DNA from: Hyphococcus sp.
Lineage (GTDB): Bacteria; Pseudomonadota; Alphaproteobacteria; Caulobacterales; Parvularculaceae
Length of the DNA stretch: 64,000 bases
Reading direction: 5' to 3'
Assembly (NCBI GenBank): GCA_028289605.1
Contig: JANQON010000009.1
Coordinates: forward strand, 620,001 to 684,000
Each line of letters opens with the position of its first letter. The stretch's first letter is position 1. The translations under genes and the position numbers were made by a program. Below, piece by piece: positions 8,650 to 17,452 of this stretch. Below the pieces are notes generated by a model that did no database searches, was not told the DNA's origin, and saw only the letters and a list, made by a program, of their open reading frames with translations.

Positions 8650-10065
8650 ATGAGGCATTTCCTAAGGTTATTGGCAATCGGATTCGCTACCGCCTTGCAG
8701 GCCAGCGAACCAGTCTTGTCGATTGATGCGTATGTTGCAGCCGAGCTGCCTGCTTCGGGAGCGCCCGGCCTCGCCTATGCGGTCGTCGAGAACGGCGAGG
8801 TCGCTTCAAATGCACATGGAGAAATCCTGAAAGGACGCGGCTCCCCCGTACTGACAGACACGCCTTTTCTCATCGGCTCCATTTCCAAGAGCTTCACCGC
8901 CATGGCGATAATGACCTTGGTGGAAGCCGGCGAAACTGATTTAGACGGGGAAGTTTCGCGATATCTCGACATATTCAGGGACCGCCCGTCCGGTGCGATC
9001 ACCATCCGACAGTTGCTAAGCCACACCAGCGGGTATTCAACTCGGCAGGGCAACGACACCCACATTGACCGGACCGATACCGGCGATGAACTCCGACGCC
9101 AGGTAGAGCGTATCGCACAATGGTCTCCCGCCCACGCCCCCGACGCCCGTTGGCAATACTCCAACGCGAACTATCTGATTCTCGGAGTCGTGATCGAAGA
9201 AGTGAGCGGGCAGGACTTCGCGAGCTATGTTGAATCAGAAATCCTCGAACCCATTGGCATGGAGCATAGCTTTGTCGCCGACGGCGAGAGCCATGACGGG
9301 ATGGCGGTTGGGCATCAGCCCTGGTTTGGCTCTAAACGTCCTCTGAAAGATAACAGGACCAATCGCGTAACGGCGCCGGCGGGCGGCGTCGTTTCAAGCG
9401 CCAATGACCTCGGGCTCTATCTGGCGACCATGTTGAACGGTAAGGACGATATAATCAGTGCCGAGAGTAAGTCCGCGATGTTGCGCCCGGCAAGCGCCGC
9501 GTCGCCTTTTTATGGCCTTGGCTGGTATTTCAATGCCGTTACCGGCGAGTCACGCCATGGGGGCCTCAGCCCAGGTATTGAAACGCTCGCAATCCTCTCA
9601 CCCAAGGAGGGAAAGGGAACGGTCGTCCTGATTAACGCCAATAGCGGAATGGGATTTGGCGTGAACACAGCGCTCTTCAACGGTGTCAGCGCAAAAGCCC
9701 TCGGTCGTGATTATTCCAACAGTGATACGAGCAGTTGGGGGCCGAAATCGGTGTTTCTCACCTTTTTGGCGCTGCCGGTGTTTTTCTCTATCAGCGCTGT
9801 GTGGGTGGGCCTTCGCCGCAATGGCCTGTACTCCAAGTCCGGCCCGTTTGGCGTATTTAGTCTGTGGTTTCCGCTTGTCGTAACGTTGGCTCTGGCCTGG
9901 ACCGCCGTGCAGCTCATCCCGAGGCTTTTTGGCGTTCCATTGAGTACGCTATCACTTTACCAACCTGACTTTGCGATAGCGCTTGTCGCAACCGCAGCAA
10001 CGGGCGTGATTTGGGCGGTCTTCCGACTTGCATTGTTTTACGGCGGAAAGCCGAAGTCCGAATAG
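8650..10065 (+). CDS. Serine hydrolase (class C beta-lactamase fold) with membrane tail
   Basis: This 471-residue protein has a signal peptide, a beta-lactamase/DD-peptidase-type domain and three C-terminal hydrophobic helices (about residues 362-382, 398-420 and 435-467). Catalytic motifs are SISK (Ser77 nucleophile, Lys80), YSN (Tyr170) and an HGG triad segment (RHGGLSPG). The family includes esterases, D-aminopeptidases and penicillin-binding enzymes, and substrate cannot be assigned. The tail would hold the domain on the periplasmic face of the inner membrane. It follows the GH3 gene on the same strand after 111 bases and may be the last gene of the glucan operon, perhaps as an esterase. 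That role is speculative. Confidence 0.82.
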   Translation: MRHFLRLLAIGFATALQASEPVLSIDAYVAAELPASGAPGLAYAVVENGEVASNAHGEILKGRGSPVLTDTPFLIGSISKSFTAMAIMTLVEAGETDLDGEVSRYLDIFRDRPSGAITIRQLLSHTSGYSTRQGNDTHIDRTDTGDELRRQVERIAQWSPAHAPDARWQYSNANYLILGVVIEEVSGQDFASYVESEILEPIGMEHSFVADGESHDGMAVGHQPWFGSKRPLKDNRTNRVTAPAGGVVSSANDLGLYLATMLNGKDDIISAESKSAMLRPASAASPFYGLGWYFNAVTGESRHGGLSPGIETLAILSPKEGKGTVVLINANSGMGFGVNTALFNGVSAKALGRDYSNSDTSSWGPKSVFLTFLALPVFFSISAVWVGLRRNGLYSKSGPFGVFSLWFPLVVTLALAWTAVQLIPRLFGVPLSTLSLYQPDFAIALVATAATGVIWAVFRLALFYGGKPKSE

Positions 10066-10155
10066 CCCTCTCACTTTCAAGTAAGCCAGCCACGACCCAT
10101 CGCGCACAAGTGCGCTTCGCTATTGTCGAGGTCCCTCTCCGGACGTCGTCATTGC

Positions 10156-10590
10156 CTAGTAGTAGTAGGAATCGTCCGGAAACTCCTCGTATTGCTCCTG
10201 GAGGAACGCCACAAGATCGATCAGCTCGGTGACCGTCATTTCGTCGTTGTAAGAGCGCATGGCCGATTCGCCGTTGCTGGAGAACTCGTCCCGGCGATAC
10301 GTCTTCGCGATTTTGTGCGAGGGATTAACAACCGATGTGACAAGTTGCCCATAAGTGTCGATCTTTGTCGTCAATCCGCCAATGTAGACCGTCATCTCCG
10401 GATCGACGCCTTCACGAAGCGGCTCCTGACCAATCACTTCGTGGCAGCTTGTGCAGTGCTTATCGATGAATACCTGCCGTCCCCTATCCGGTTCTCCTTC
10501 GGGAAGCCTCAAGCCGTATCCCGACTTGGGACCTGTGTCGCACGCCGCCGCGGCGGCCAGAAGGACAAAGCTTAGTAATACCTTTCGCAT
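10156..10590 (-). CDS. Monohaem c-type cytochrome lipoprotein
   Basis: This protein of about 144 residues has a lipoprotein signal (FVLLAAAAAC) and one haem-binding motif, CTSCH. A methionine in ESAMRSYNDEMTV is the probable distal ligand, and a closing helix ELIDLVAFLQEQY is typical of class I c-type domains. ATG 10590 is preferred because a GGAG lies eight bases upstream; ATG 10596 is also possible. It would carry electrons in the periplasm, perhaps to a terminal oxidase or reductase. An exact FNR-type box at 10663-10676 lies about 79 bp upstream of the start, so induction at low oxygen is likely. The partner enzyme is not in the window. Confidence 0.85.
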   Translation of the reverse strand: MRKVLLSFVLLAAAAACDTGPKSGYGLRLPEGEPDRGRQVFIDKHCTSCHEVIGQEPLREGVDPEMTVYIGGLTTKIDTYGQLVTSVVNPSHKIAKTYRRDEFSSNGESAMRSYNDEMTVTELIDLVAFLQEQYEEFPDDSYYY

Positions 10591-10662
10591 GCGCATCACT
10601 CCGCTCTCCTGTTTACCAGCTTCCTGACGCATCGAATATGTCCCGTGACGCGCCCGGGGTGA

Positions 10663-10676
10663 TTGACGAATATCAA
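10663..10676. promoter_or_regulatory. FNR/FixK-type box (cytochrome c promoter)
   Basis: TTGACGAATATCAA matches TTGA-N6-TCAA exactly. It lies between the cytochrome gene and the phasin gene, centred about 79 bp before the cytochrome ATG. Confidence 0.75.
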
Positions 10677-10793
10677 CTGCTTAATCGGCAACCGTGGAAG
10701 TCCGCGTCGGCAAGCACGGAAGAACGCCCCCAAGACTTGGCGCGACGCCGCAATGGGGCTGCACGCCTGAACGCGGCGGAGAATGCGCGTGAT

Positions 10794-10807
10794 TTGATCG
10801 AAATCAG
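10794..10807. promoter_or_regulatory. Near-consensus FNR/FixK-type box (phasin promoter)
   Basis: TTGATCGAAATCAG differs from TTGAT-N4-ATCAA only in its last base. It is centred about 72 bp before the phasin ATG, the same distance as the other boxes in this island, which supports a real site despite the mismatch. Confidence 0.55.
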
Positions 10808-10872
10808 TTTGGCCGCGGACCTGCGACACTAGGATTGCGCACACGACGCACTATCGTGAGGAGAAGAGACTT

Positions 10873-11313
10873 ATGGCCAATCGGGATTCCGGGAAGTCGA
10901 AACAGCATCAAAAGAAGGACATCAGTCCTTTCCCGATGTTCGACCCCGGCGAGTTCACAAAATTCAGCAGCCGGAATCTGGAGGTCGCCACCCGCGCGGC
11001 GCGCGCATATTACAACGGCATGTCTAAGATCAATCAGGAGATGATGTCCTTCGTCAACGCCCGAGTCAAAAAAGACATCGAATCGGCGCGCGCCTTCATG
11101 ACATCGAAGAACAGCGAGTCAGCGTTTCACACCCAAGCCGAATTCGTTGAAGGCGCCATTCGGGATTACGCCGACGAAACATCGAAAATGATGCACCTCG
11201 CCGCGGACATGGCCCACGAGACTCTGGCGCCGGTCGAACAACGAGCTGAAGAAATGCTGCACAGGTTTGACGACCGAACGGAGATTTCAGAGCGCAAATC
11301 AGCCGCCGAGTAG
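10873..11313 (+). CDS. Phasin family protein
   Basis: This 146-residue, helical, highly charged protein resembles phasins, which coat polyhydroxyalkanoate granules. The central part (FTKFSSRNLEVATRAARAYY onward, about residues 28-125) has the heptad-like amphipathic pattern of the phasin_2 group. There is no signal peptide. The start is ATG 10873, with a GAGGAGAAGAG ribosome site just upstream. It is convergent with ackA and close to phaC, so it most likely belongs to the same PHB system. A near-consensus FNR-type box lies 72 bp upstream. Confidence 0.82.
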   Translation: MANRDSGKSKQHQKKDISPFPMFDPGEFTKFSSRNLEVATRAARAYYNGMSKINQEMMSFVNARVKKDIESARAFMTSKNSESAFHTQAEFVEGAIRDYADETSKMMHLAADMAHETLAPVEQRAEEMLHRFDDRTEISERKSAAE

Positions 11314-11325
11314 TCGGGCTCCTTC

Positions 11326-12513
11326 CTAGGCCGCCGACGCGGTTAGTCGGTAGGCGTGCCGCGCAATCATCAACTCCTCATTCGTCGGAATCATCCAGGC
11401 GGACGGCGTGCGTTCGGCGAGCGTGATCTGCGACGCGCCAGCGAGATTAGCGTCCTCGTCGAGGGCGAAGCCCAGCCAAGACAACTGATTGACGATCTTC
11501 TCACGAATCGCAGGCGCGTTTTCACCAACACCGGCGGTGAAAACAAGAGCGTCAACACCGCCCATCGCCGCAGCGAGCGAACCAACTTCGCGCACAACCC
11601 GATATACGAAATAGTCGATGGCCTCAGCGGCCTGCGGCGCATCGCTCGACTGCAGGACGCGCATGTCGCCGCTGACGCCGGAGAGCCCGAGCAAACCCGA
11701 TTCGCGATACAGCACTTTTTCAACGTCAGCGACGCTCATCTGTCTTTCCTGTAGCAGATGCAAAACGACGCCCGGATCAATTGATCCGCACCGCGTCGCC
11801 ATGGGCAGTCCGTCCAGCGCTGTGAAACCCATCGTGGTTGCTACGCTCTTGCCGTCGACTAATGCGCACATGCTGGCGCCGGCGCCGAGGTGAGCGACGA
11901 TCACGCGTTTGCGCCGAAAATCACCCAATACACTTTCAAGCGAGCCGGCGATGTACTCGTAGGACAGCCCATGAAAGCCGTACCGTATGACCCCGTCGCG
12001 CGTTAAGGCTCGGGGAATGGCGAACGTCTCTTCCACCTTCGGCTGCGTTCGATGAAACGCCGTGTCGAAACACGCGACCTGTCGAGCGAGCGGGCAACAA
12101 CGGGCAATTGCGGCCACGCCCGCCAGATTGTGCGGTTGGTGTCCAGGGGCCAAAGGCGACAGGGCCGCAAGGCGGCGTAGTGTTGCCTCGTTTAATCTAA
12201 CCGGCGCGGAAAAATCGGGGCCGCCGTGAACGATGCGATGACCGGCCCCAACCACCTCTGCTCCATTGAGCGCCTCTTCCAGCCATCCTAGCAAAAAGTC
12301 CCAGGCCGTCGCGTGGTCGCTTACGCCTTCCGGCCGGACGGAGGACACGGTGTTTCTGAGCCCTGGTCCGGTCGCTGCGAAAACTGGGCTGTCGTCCAAA
12401 TCGGCGAAACTCCCAAGAACGCTGGGATCTTCAACAAGTCCGCCCGGGCCAATATCGAATATGGCGAACTTTATGCTCGTCGAGCCGGCGTTGAGAGTAA
12501 GCAGCTTTTGCAT
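11326..12513 (-). CDS. ackA: Acetate kinase
   Basis: This 395-residue acetate kinase interconverts acetyl phosphate plus ADP with acetate plus ATP. Conserved blocks are LTLNAGSTSIKFAIFD at the N-terminus, GHRIVHGG, FDTAFHRTQP, GYRYGFHG-like RYGFHGLSYEY, HLGAGASM and FTAGVGENAP. Length is normal for the family. It lies one base after the phosphate acetyltransferase gene and downstream of phaC, so the three form one operon. This gives a route from acetyl-CoA to ATP by substrate-level phosphorylation, useful when respiration is limited. Propionate or butyrate kinase activity cannot be excluded. Confidence 0.95.
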   Translation of the reverse strand: MQKLLTLNAGSTSIKFAIFDIGPGGLVEDPSVLGSFADLDDSPVFAATGPGLRNTVSSVRPEGVSDHATAWDFLLGWLEEALNGAEVVGAGHRIVHGGPDFSAPVRLNEATLRRLAALSPLAPGHQPHNLAGVAAIARCCPLARQVACFDTAFHRTQPKVEETFAIPRALTRDGVIRYGFHGLSYEYIAGSLESVLGDFRRKRVIVAHLGAGASMCALVDGKSVATTMGFTALDGLPMATRCGSIDPGVVLHLLQERQMSVADVEKVLYRESGLLGLSGVSGDMRVLQSSDAPQAAEAIDYFVYRVVREVGSLAAAMGGVDALVFTAGVGENAPAIREKIVNQLSWLGFALDEDANLAGASQITLAERTPSAWMIPTNEELMIARHAYRLTASAA

Positions 12514-12514
12514 C

Positions 12515-13900
12515 CTATGACGCCGCCGAGCGATTGTGAATCAGCTTTGCGATCGCGCTTGCCGCCATACGAGGCGTCGCGCCTTCCGCCCGACTCGTCA
12601 GAATGATCGGGATGCGCGCGCCGAGCACAATGCCCGCGGCGACGGCGCCGGCAAGATAGTCCAACTCTTTGGCGAGCATGTTGCCGGCTTCGAGATCGGG
12701 CGCAACGAGGATATCCGCATCGCCGGCCACTGCGGACTCCAGGCCCTTCGCCGCCGCGGCCGTTTTTGAAACCGCGTTGTCAAAAGCAAGCGGACCATCA
12801 ATGAGCCCGCCGCGAATCTGACCGCGATCGGCCATTTTGCACAAGGCAGCCGCATCCAGTGTCGAGCGTAATTTGGGGTAAACCGTTTCAACCGCAGAAA
12901 GGATCGCCGCCTTCGGCGTTGGAACGCCAAGCGCGGTTGCAACGTCGATAGCATTCTGGACGATGTCGCGTTTGTCATCGAGATCCGGCGCAATGTTGAT
13001 CGCGGCGTCAGTGATGAAGAGCAGCTTGTGGTAGGCCGGCGTATCCATGACGTAGACGTGGCTGATCCGGCGCTCGGTGCGGATACCGCGGTCGGGCGAC
13101 ACCACTTCGGACATGACTTCATCGGTATGGAGCGCGCCCTTCATCAGCGCGTCAAGGTCGCCCTCTCGCGCGAGCGCAACCGCCTGCGCCGCCGCCGCGT
13201 GGCTGTGCGGCGCGTCCATAATCTCGACCATTTGAAGATCGAACTCCGCCTCCTCCGCCGCCGCTTCGATTTTTTGTTTCGGACCGATCAGGATCGGGAC
13301 AATGAGGTTTTTCTCTACAGCCCTGGCGACGCCCTCCATTGAAATCTTATTGACGGGGTGAACAACGCCGGTGCGGATCGGTGCGCCAGCGCCGGCATTC
13401 TCGATCAACGCGGCCAACCGCTCGCCGTGCTCATACACAAATGCTTTTGGCCGTTCGGTGAGCGGTCGGCGTATTTTCTGTTTGGGCGCTAGTACGACTA
13501 CGTCGCCGACGATAACCGCGTCGCCGTTTTGATTAAGGCATCGGCAATCGAATACGACCTTGTTGTCTTCAAGCTTTTCACGCACCACAACGCTCACGCT
13601 GATCTCGTCGCCGAGCCGCACTGGCCTCAAGAACTCTAGATCTTGAGACACGTAAACGGCTCCTGGGCCGGGCAACTGGGTCCCCAGCACCGCAGAAATC
13701 AAGGAAACGCCCCACATGCCGCGACCGACAACGTCCTGAAAGGTTGAGGACTGTGCATAGTCTTCGTCGAAGTATGCAGCACTGACGTCGCCGGACATCG
13801 CGGCAAAAAGCCTGATATCCTTTTCGGTCAAAATCTGCGTCGCCGTCGCGCGATCTCCGACTCTGATCTCGTCGTAGGTTCTGTTTTCAAGCTCAGCCAT
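12515..13900 (-). CDS. MaoC-like domain fused to phosphate acetyl/butyryltransferase
   Basis: This 461-residue two-domain protein has a MaoC/hotdog domain at about residues 1-145 and a PTA/PTB acyltransferase domain at about 150-460, which would exchange the CoA of an acyl-CoA for phosphate. The acyltransferase part shows EGVARAVEKNLIVPILIGP and the AGNMLAKELDYLAGA region. Databases commonly call this architecture bifunctional enoyl-CoA hydratase/phosphate acetyltransferase. The hydratase signature GD-x-NPxH is degraded here to GDVSAAYF, with Tyr where the catalytic His is expected, so hydratase activity is doubtful. Its product feeds acetate kinase, encoded one base downstream. Confidence 0.9.
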   Translation of the reverse strand: MAELENRTYDEIRVGDRATATQILTEKDIRLFAAMSGDVSAAYFDEDYAQSSTFQDVVGRGMWGVSLISAVLGTQLPGPGAVYVSQDLEFLRPVRLGDEISVSVVVREKLEDNKVVFDCRCLNQNGDAVIVGDVVVLAPKQKIRRPLTERPKAFVYEHGERLAALIENAGAGAPIRTGVVHPVNKISMEGVARAVEKNLIVPILIGPKQKIEAAAEEAEFDLQMVEIMDAPHSHAAAAQAVALAREGDLDALMKGALHTDEVMSEVVSPDRGIRTERRISHVYVMDTPAYHKLLFITDAAINIAPDLDDKRDIVQNAIDVATALGVPTPKAAILSAVETVYPKLRSTLDAAALCKMADRGQIRGGLIDGPLAFDNAVSKTAAAAKGLESAVAGDADILVAPDLEAGNMLAKELDYLAGAVAAGIVLGARIPIILTSRAEGATPRMAASAIAKLIHNRSAAS

Positions 13901-13912
13901 CAGGGCGCCGCG

Positions 13913-15868
13913 CTATTGCATCATCACATAGGCGCCCGGCGCCGCTGTCATTTGTCCGCCCGGCAATGCATGCGTCGACAATGCATCCTCCACCCAGCGC
14001 TGCTCGGGAGGGTCGACAAGCCCGGACGAATGAGCAACGAGCCAATCGCGCCACGCGGGCCACCACGATCCGTCCACGTCATCGGTTTCTGAATACCACC
14101 CGTCCGGTTCAACAAAACCGCCGTCTTTTGCCGTCGTCTTCATCCGAAAGCGCCGATTCTCATGCCCAGGTTCGCTAACGATGCCCGCGTTATGGCCGCC
14201 ATTGGTCAGGAGAAATGTCACCTCGGCGTCGGCAAGGGCATGGACCTTGTACGCAGAGCGCCACGGCGCGACATGATCGCGGGTCGTCGCGACAGAAAAG
14301 ATTGGCGCAGTAATGTCCGATATCGCGGCTCGACGCCCATCTACGCGATAGCGTCCTTCCGCCAGGTCGTTGTTGAGGAAAAGATGGCGCAGATATTCTG
14401 AATGCATTTTGAAGGGCATCCGGGTTGCATCGGCGTTCCACGCGATCAAGTCAAACACTGGCCGCCGCTCCCCGAGCAGGTACTCGTGCACCAGCCGCGA
14501 CCAAATGAGATCTATCGATCGCAGCATCTGAAAGGCGCCGGCCATCTGAGTCGAGTCGAGATAGCCTTGCTCCCACACAATGTCCTCAAGAAAGGTGATC
14601 TGGCTCTCGTTGATAAATAGAGTCAGCTCTCCCGCCTCCGAAAAATCGAATTGCGAGGCGAGAAAGGTTAAGGATTCAAAACGGTTATCTCCCCGGTTGG
14701 CCATTGCAGCCGCCGTGATGCCGAGTAGCGTGCCGCCCAAGCAATAACCGACGCCATGCACCTTGGCGTTGTTTGAGATCGTGCTCACGACATCAAGCGC
14801 CGCAAGAACGCCCAGCGTGCGGTAGTCGTCAAATCCGAGATCGCGATCTTCAGGTCCGGGATTCTTCCACGAGATCATAAACACCGTGAAACCCTCGTCC
14901 ACAAGGTATTTGACAAGCGAATTGTGCGGCGAGAGATCGAGGATATAGTATTTCATGATCCACGCCGGGGTGATCAGAATGGGCTCTTTTCGCGTCTTCT
15001 TCGTTGTCGGCGTATACTGAATAAGTTCAATGAGGCGGTTCTTATAAACAACCTTGCCCTCGGTCACCGCAACATTTTCACCCACCGCGAACGCTTCTGC
15101 GCCAATCGGCGGCTTTGCGCTGACAACTCTCTCCATATCCTCAAACAGATGACGCCATCCCTGCGCCAAATTCGCGCCGCCCGTCATCATCGTCTTCTGC
15201 AGAACTTCCGGGTTGGTCCAGAAGTAGTTAGACGGCGCGAATAGGTCGAGTGCTTGACGAGCCGCAAACTCGACTACTCTTTCGTGTTGCGGCGTTACGC
15301 CGCGAATGCCGGTCGTTGCGTTGTGCCACCACTGTTGAGTGAACAAAAAGCTCTGCGAGATCAGATTGAACGGCCATTGCCGCCAAGCGTCGCTGTCAAA
15401 TCTTTTGTCCTGCGGCAGCGGGTCGATCGCGCAGTCTGTGGTCGCGGGTTGCCAGCCGCAGCGCACTGCGTAGGCGCCAAATCGAGCGATCTTTTTTTGC
15501 GCCTTTTGCAACAGTTGCAATTGCTTCCCCGGCGAGAACGCCAGATGGGAAAACCAGTCGTGATAGGCCGCGGCAAGCGCGCTCGGCGAAAGGCCGAGGG
15601 TCGCTCGTCCCATCGACGCATGCGCAGCCCGATCCATAATTTCAACGATCGCTGTCGAAGCATATGAATCCGGCGGCCAGGCGCGGTTCAGTTTTGAAAA
15701 ATCGAATGTCGGCGGAAGCGGAAGCTTGTGTGTTGATGACGCCTGCTGACCTTTCAGCGCCTCGTTCGCGTCTCTACTGCGAGACTTGTCCGTTCTTTTT
15801 CGGCTATTGGACGTTGACGTTGGCCTTTCCGACGCCTGCGCCGCTGCAGCTTCATGAACATCAGACAT
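13913..15868 (-). CDS. phaC: Class I poly(3-hydroxyalkanoate) synthase
   Basis: This 651-residue cytoplasmic PHA synthase polymerises 3-hydroxyacyl-CoA into storage granules. The alpha/beta-hydrolase core has the lipase-like box GYCLGG with nucleophile Cys376, the aspartate in TTRDHVAPW and the histidine in NGGHNAGI. The first 70 or so residues are polar, low-complexity and not conserved. ATG 15868 is favoured over the upstream ATG 15889 because AAGGGG lies about eight bases before it. Twelve bases separate it from the acyltransferase gene, making a phaC-pta-ackA operon. An FNR-type box at 16013-16026 lies upstream. Confidence 0.93.
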   Translation of the reverse strand: MSDVHEAAAAQASERPTSTSNSRKRTDKSRSRDANEALKGQQASSTHKLPLPPTFDFSKLNRAWPPDSYASTAIVEIMDRAAHASMGRATLGLSPSALAAAYHDWFSHLAFSPGKQLQLLQKAQKKIARFGAYAVRCGWQPATTDCAIDPLPQDKRFDSDAWRQWPFNLISQSFLFTQQWWHNATTGIRGVTPQHERVVEFAARQALDLFAPSNYFWTNPEVLQKTMMTGGANLAQGWRHLFEDMERVVSAKPPIGAEAFAVGENVAVTEGKVVYKNRLIELIQYTPTTKKTRKEPILITPAWIMKYYILDLSPHNSLVKYLVDEGFTVFMISWKNPGPEDRDLGFDDYRTLGVLAALDVVSTISNNAKVHGVGYCLGGTLLGITAAAMANRGDNRFESLTFLASQFDFSEAGELTLFINESQITFLEDIVWEQGYLDSTQMAGAFQMLRSIDLIWSRLVHEYLLGERRPVFDLIAWNADATRMPFKMHSEYLRHLFLNNDLAEGRYRVDGRRAAISDITAPIFSVATTRDHVAPWRSAYKVHALADAEVTFLLTNGGHNAGIVSEPGHENRRFRMKTTAKDGGFVEPDGWYSETDDVDGSWWPAWRDWLVAHSSGLVDPPEQRWVEDALSTHALPGGQMTAAPGAYVMMQ

Positions 15869-16012
15869 GGAACGGCCCCTTTTTGACATTCAACGCCCGG
15901 AAACAACGCCGCAAGGTGAGGCTCAGGACGAGGGGACGTCGGGTGCGGCCTCACATGCTCGTTTTGCTGCTTCCGGGCGATCACAGGAAACCCCGCACGA
16001 GACGGAACCTCA

Positions 16013-16026
16013 TTGATCCGTGTCAA
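16013..16026. promoter_or_regulatory. FNR/FixK-type box (phaC operon promoter)
   Basis: TTGATCCGTGTCAA matches TTGA-N6-TCAA exactly. It overlaps the stop codon of the CBS gene and is centred about 150 bp before the phaC ATG, farther than the other boxes in the island are from their genes, implying a leader of about 110 bases. Confidence 0.7.
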
Positions 16027-16457
16027 GCTTTGGCGACTTCTCCTTTCTTTTTCGCCACGGCTTTCAATACCTCGCCGGTCAACGACGCCGGCGCATGCAA
16101 CGCGACGTCTTCCAGGCTCAACATGCCGACGATTTCTTTGCCGTCGCTCATCACAGGTAGTCTGCGCACCTGATTCTGCTCCATGATGCGCACAGCATCT
16201 TCAAGGTCTTCGTTTTCAGCGCACCAGAAGCATTCTTCAGACATGACGTCGCGGACGTTCACATCCGAAGGATTTTTGCCGCCGCCGACGACACGAACGG
16301 CAATGTCTCGGTCGGTGATCATACCGATCAGTTTTCGTTCTTCGACAACCGGAAGAGCGCCAATGTTTTGCGTACGCATTTTCTTTGCCGCATGGGGAAG
16401 CGCTTCATCAGGTTCGGCAATTCGAATGCCCCGCGTCATAGCCTCTTTTACAAGCAT
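16023..16457 (-). CDS. Tandem CBS-domain protein
   Basis: This 144-residue protein is made almost wholly of two CBS motifs (about residues 8-65 and 74-130), which bind adenine nucleotides and act as energy or redox sensors. Typical strands are GALPVVEERKLIGMITDRDIAVR and RRLPVMSDGKEIVGMLSLEDVAL. It has no catalytic domain or signal peptide, so it is a free-standing regulator in the cytoplasm with an unknown partner. It lies 17 bases downstream of the triple-BON gene and is presumably transcribed with it from the box at 17220-17233. Confidence 0.9.
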   Translation of the reverse strand: MLVKEAMTRGIRIAEPDEALPHAAKKMRTQNIGALPVVEERKLIGMITDRDIAVRVVGGGKNPSDVNVRDVMSEECFWCAENEDLEDAVRIMEQNQVRRLPVMSDGKEIVGMLSLEDVALHAPASLTGEVLKAVAKKKGEVAKA

Positions 16458-16474
16458 TTTGGTTTCCTTTCGAT

Positions 16475-17140
16475 CTAGCTGACGCGAAGCTTCTCAATGA
16501 CATGCTTGACGCCAGGCGCAGACCACGCAGCATTGGCGACAAGCGCTTTCTCGTAAGGCGCCTTGACGTCGCCGGAAATGGTAACCTTGTCACCGTCAAC
16601 TTCGATGTCGATGTTGGCTTTTTCGAGTTGCGCGCTTCGGTGCAGCGCGCTGGCGATTTTGTATTTGATATCCCGCTCGGAAACTTCGCCTCGGGCAGCG
16701 CGCTTTCGCAGCGTAATACGACTGTCGACGCCTTTGACGCCCCTCATATGGACAATCTGATTCTTGAGCGTCTCGCGTTCGAAATTCCAGTCCACCTCGC
16801 CTATCAGTGACACGTATCCATCGCGGACTTCCGCAAGAATGTTCGGGTCGGGAACAATCATGTTCCAATCCAGCAGGTGGGAAATGCGTTCGGCGATTGT
16901 CGCATCCGATTCCGCATCGTCATCGGCGAGGCGAACATCGATGTCCTCAGCAACAGCGTGCACTCCTTTAACGCGTCTGGCTGCTGTTTCCGCGGCATAA
17001 CGCTCTGCGAAGGAAGACACCGTTCCGGTCAATCGCACTGCGCCGTTCTTAACGGTCACGCCGATATCGGTTGTCTTGACGCGCGGATCCCACGCGATTT
17101 CGTCTTGAATGTCGTCTCGGATACGTTCGTCCTCATTCAT
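16475..17140 (-). CDS. Triple BON-domain protein 1
   Basis: This 221-residue protein consists of three consecutive BON domains (about residues 3-70, 76-145 and 150-220), each with the GV-x-V-xx-G-x-VxLxG-x-V core. BON domains are best known in exported OsmY-type proteins that bind phospholipid, but no signal peptide is visible here, so this one is probably cytoplasmic. Function is unknown. It is a clear paralogue of the protein at 19382-20032. An FNR-type box is centred 86 bp upstream of its ATG, and the CBS gene follows in the same operon. Confidence 0.88.
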   Translation of the reverse strand: MNEDERIRDDIQDEIAWDPRVKTTDIGVTVKNGAVRLTGTVSSFAERYAAETAARRVKGVHAVAEDIDVRLADDDAESDATIAERISHLLDWNMIVPDPNILAEVRDGYVSLIGEVDWNFERETLKNQIVHMRGVKGVDSRITLRKRAARGEVSERDIKYKIASALHRSAQLEKANIDIEVDGDKVTISGDVKAPYEKALVANAAWSAPGVKHVIEKLRVS

Positions 17141-17219
17141 GGCTGGCCTCCTTCAAACATAAGCATCGCCGGCCGGGCCGGTGTATGGCGCATTTACCCA
17201 TGACAACCCGGCGATTGCA

Positions 17220-17233
17220 TTGAGCTAGGTCAA
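17220..17233. promoter_or_regulatory. FNR/FixK-type box (BON-CBS operon promoter)
   Basis: TTGAGCTAGGTCAA matches TTGA-N6-TCAA exactly and is centred 86 bp before the ATG of the triple-BON gene at 17140. Confidence 0.7.
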
Positions 17234-17375
17234 ACCGATATCCCGTTCGCTGGTTTTGGTTCCCGGTAAAATGCGTGTGGCGAGTACAAGATGTATTCGC
17301 GAAGAGCTGCGCGCGGCGATACCAGCCCTTGGCCGTCCTCGCCGGTCAAGCTGGCGACGGACGGGACCTGGTCCA

Positions 17376-17389
17376 TTGACGTGCATCAA
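17376..17389. promoter_or_regulatory. FNR/FixK-type box (flavodoxin-fold reductase promoter)
   Basis: TTGACGTGCATCAA matches TTGA-N6-TCAA exactly and is centred 70 bp before ATG 17453. Confidence 0.75.
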
Positions 17390-17452
17390 GGCGGGGCCGC
17401 GACAATGAACCTATCAAGCGCCGGAAAAACACATAGGAGATCGGGTCGCCTT

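Larger units (their letters stand above)
17141..17452. other. Divergent promoter region (312 bp) with two FNR-type boxes
   Basis: This non-coding stretch separates the BON and flavodoxin-fold genes. It holds one TTGA-N6-TCAA box close to each gene. An open frame reads into the flavodoxin gene from 17291, but the second box lies inside it, arguing against that upstream start. Confidence 0.6.
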
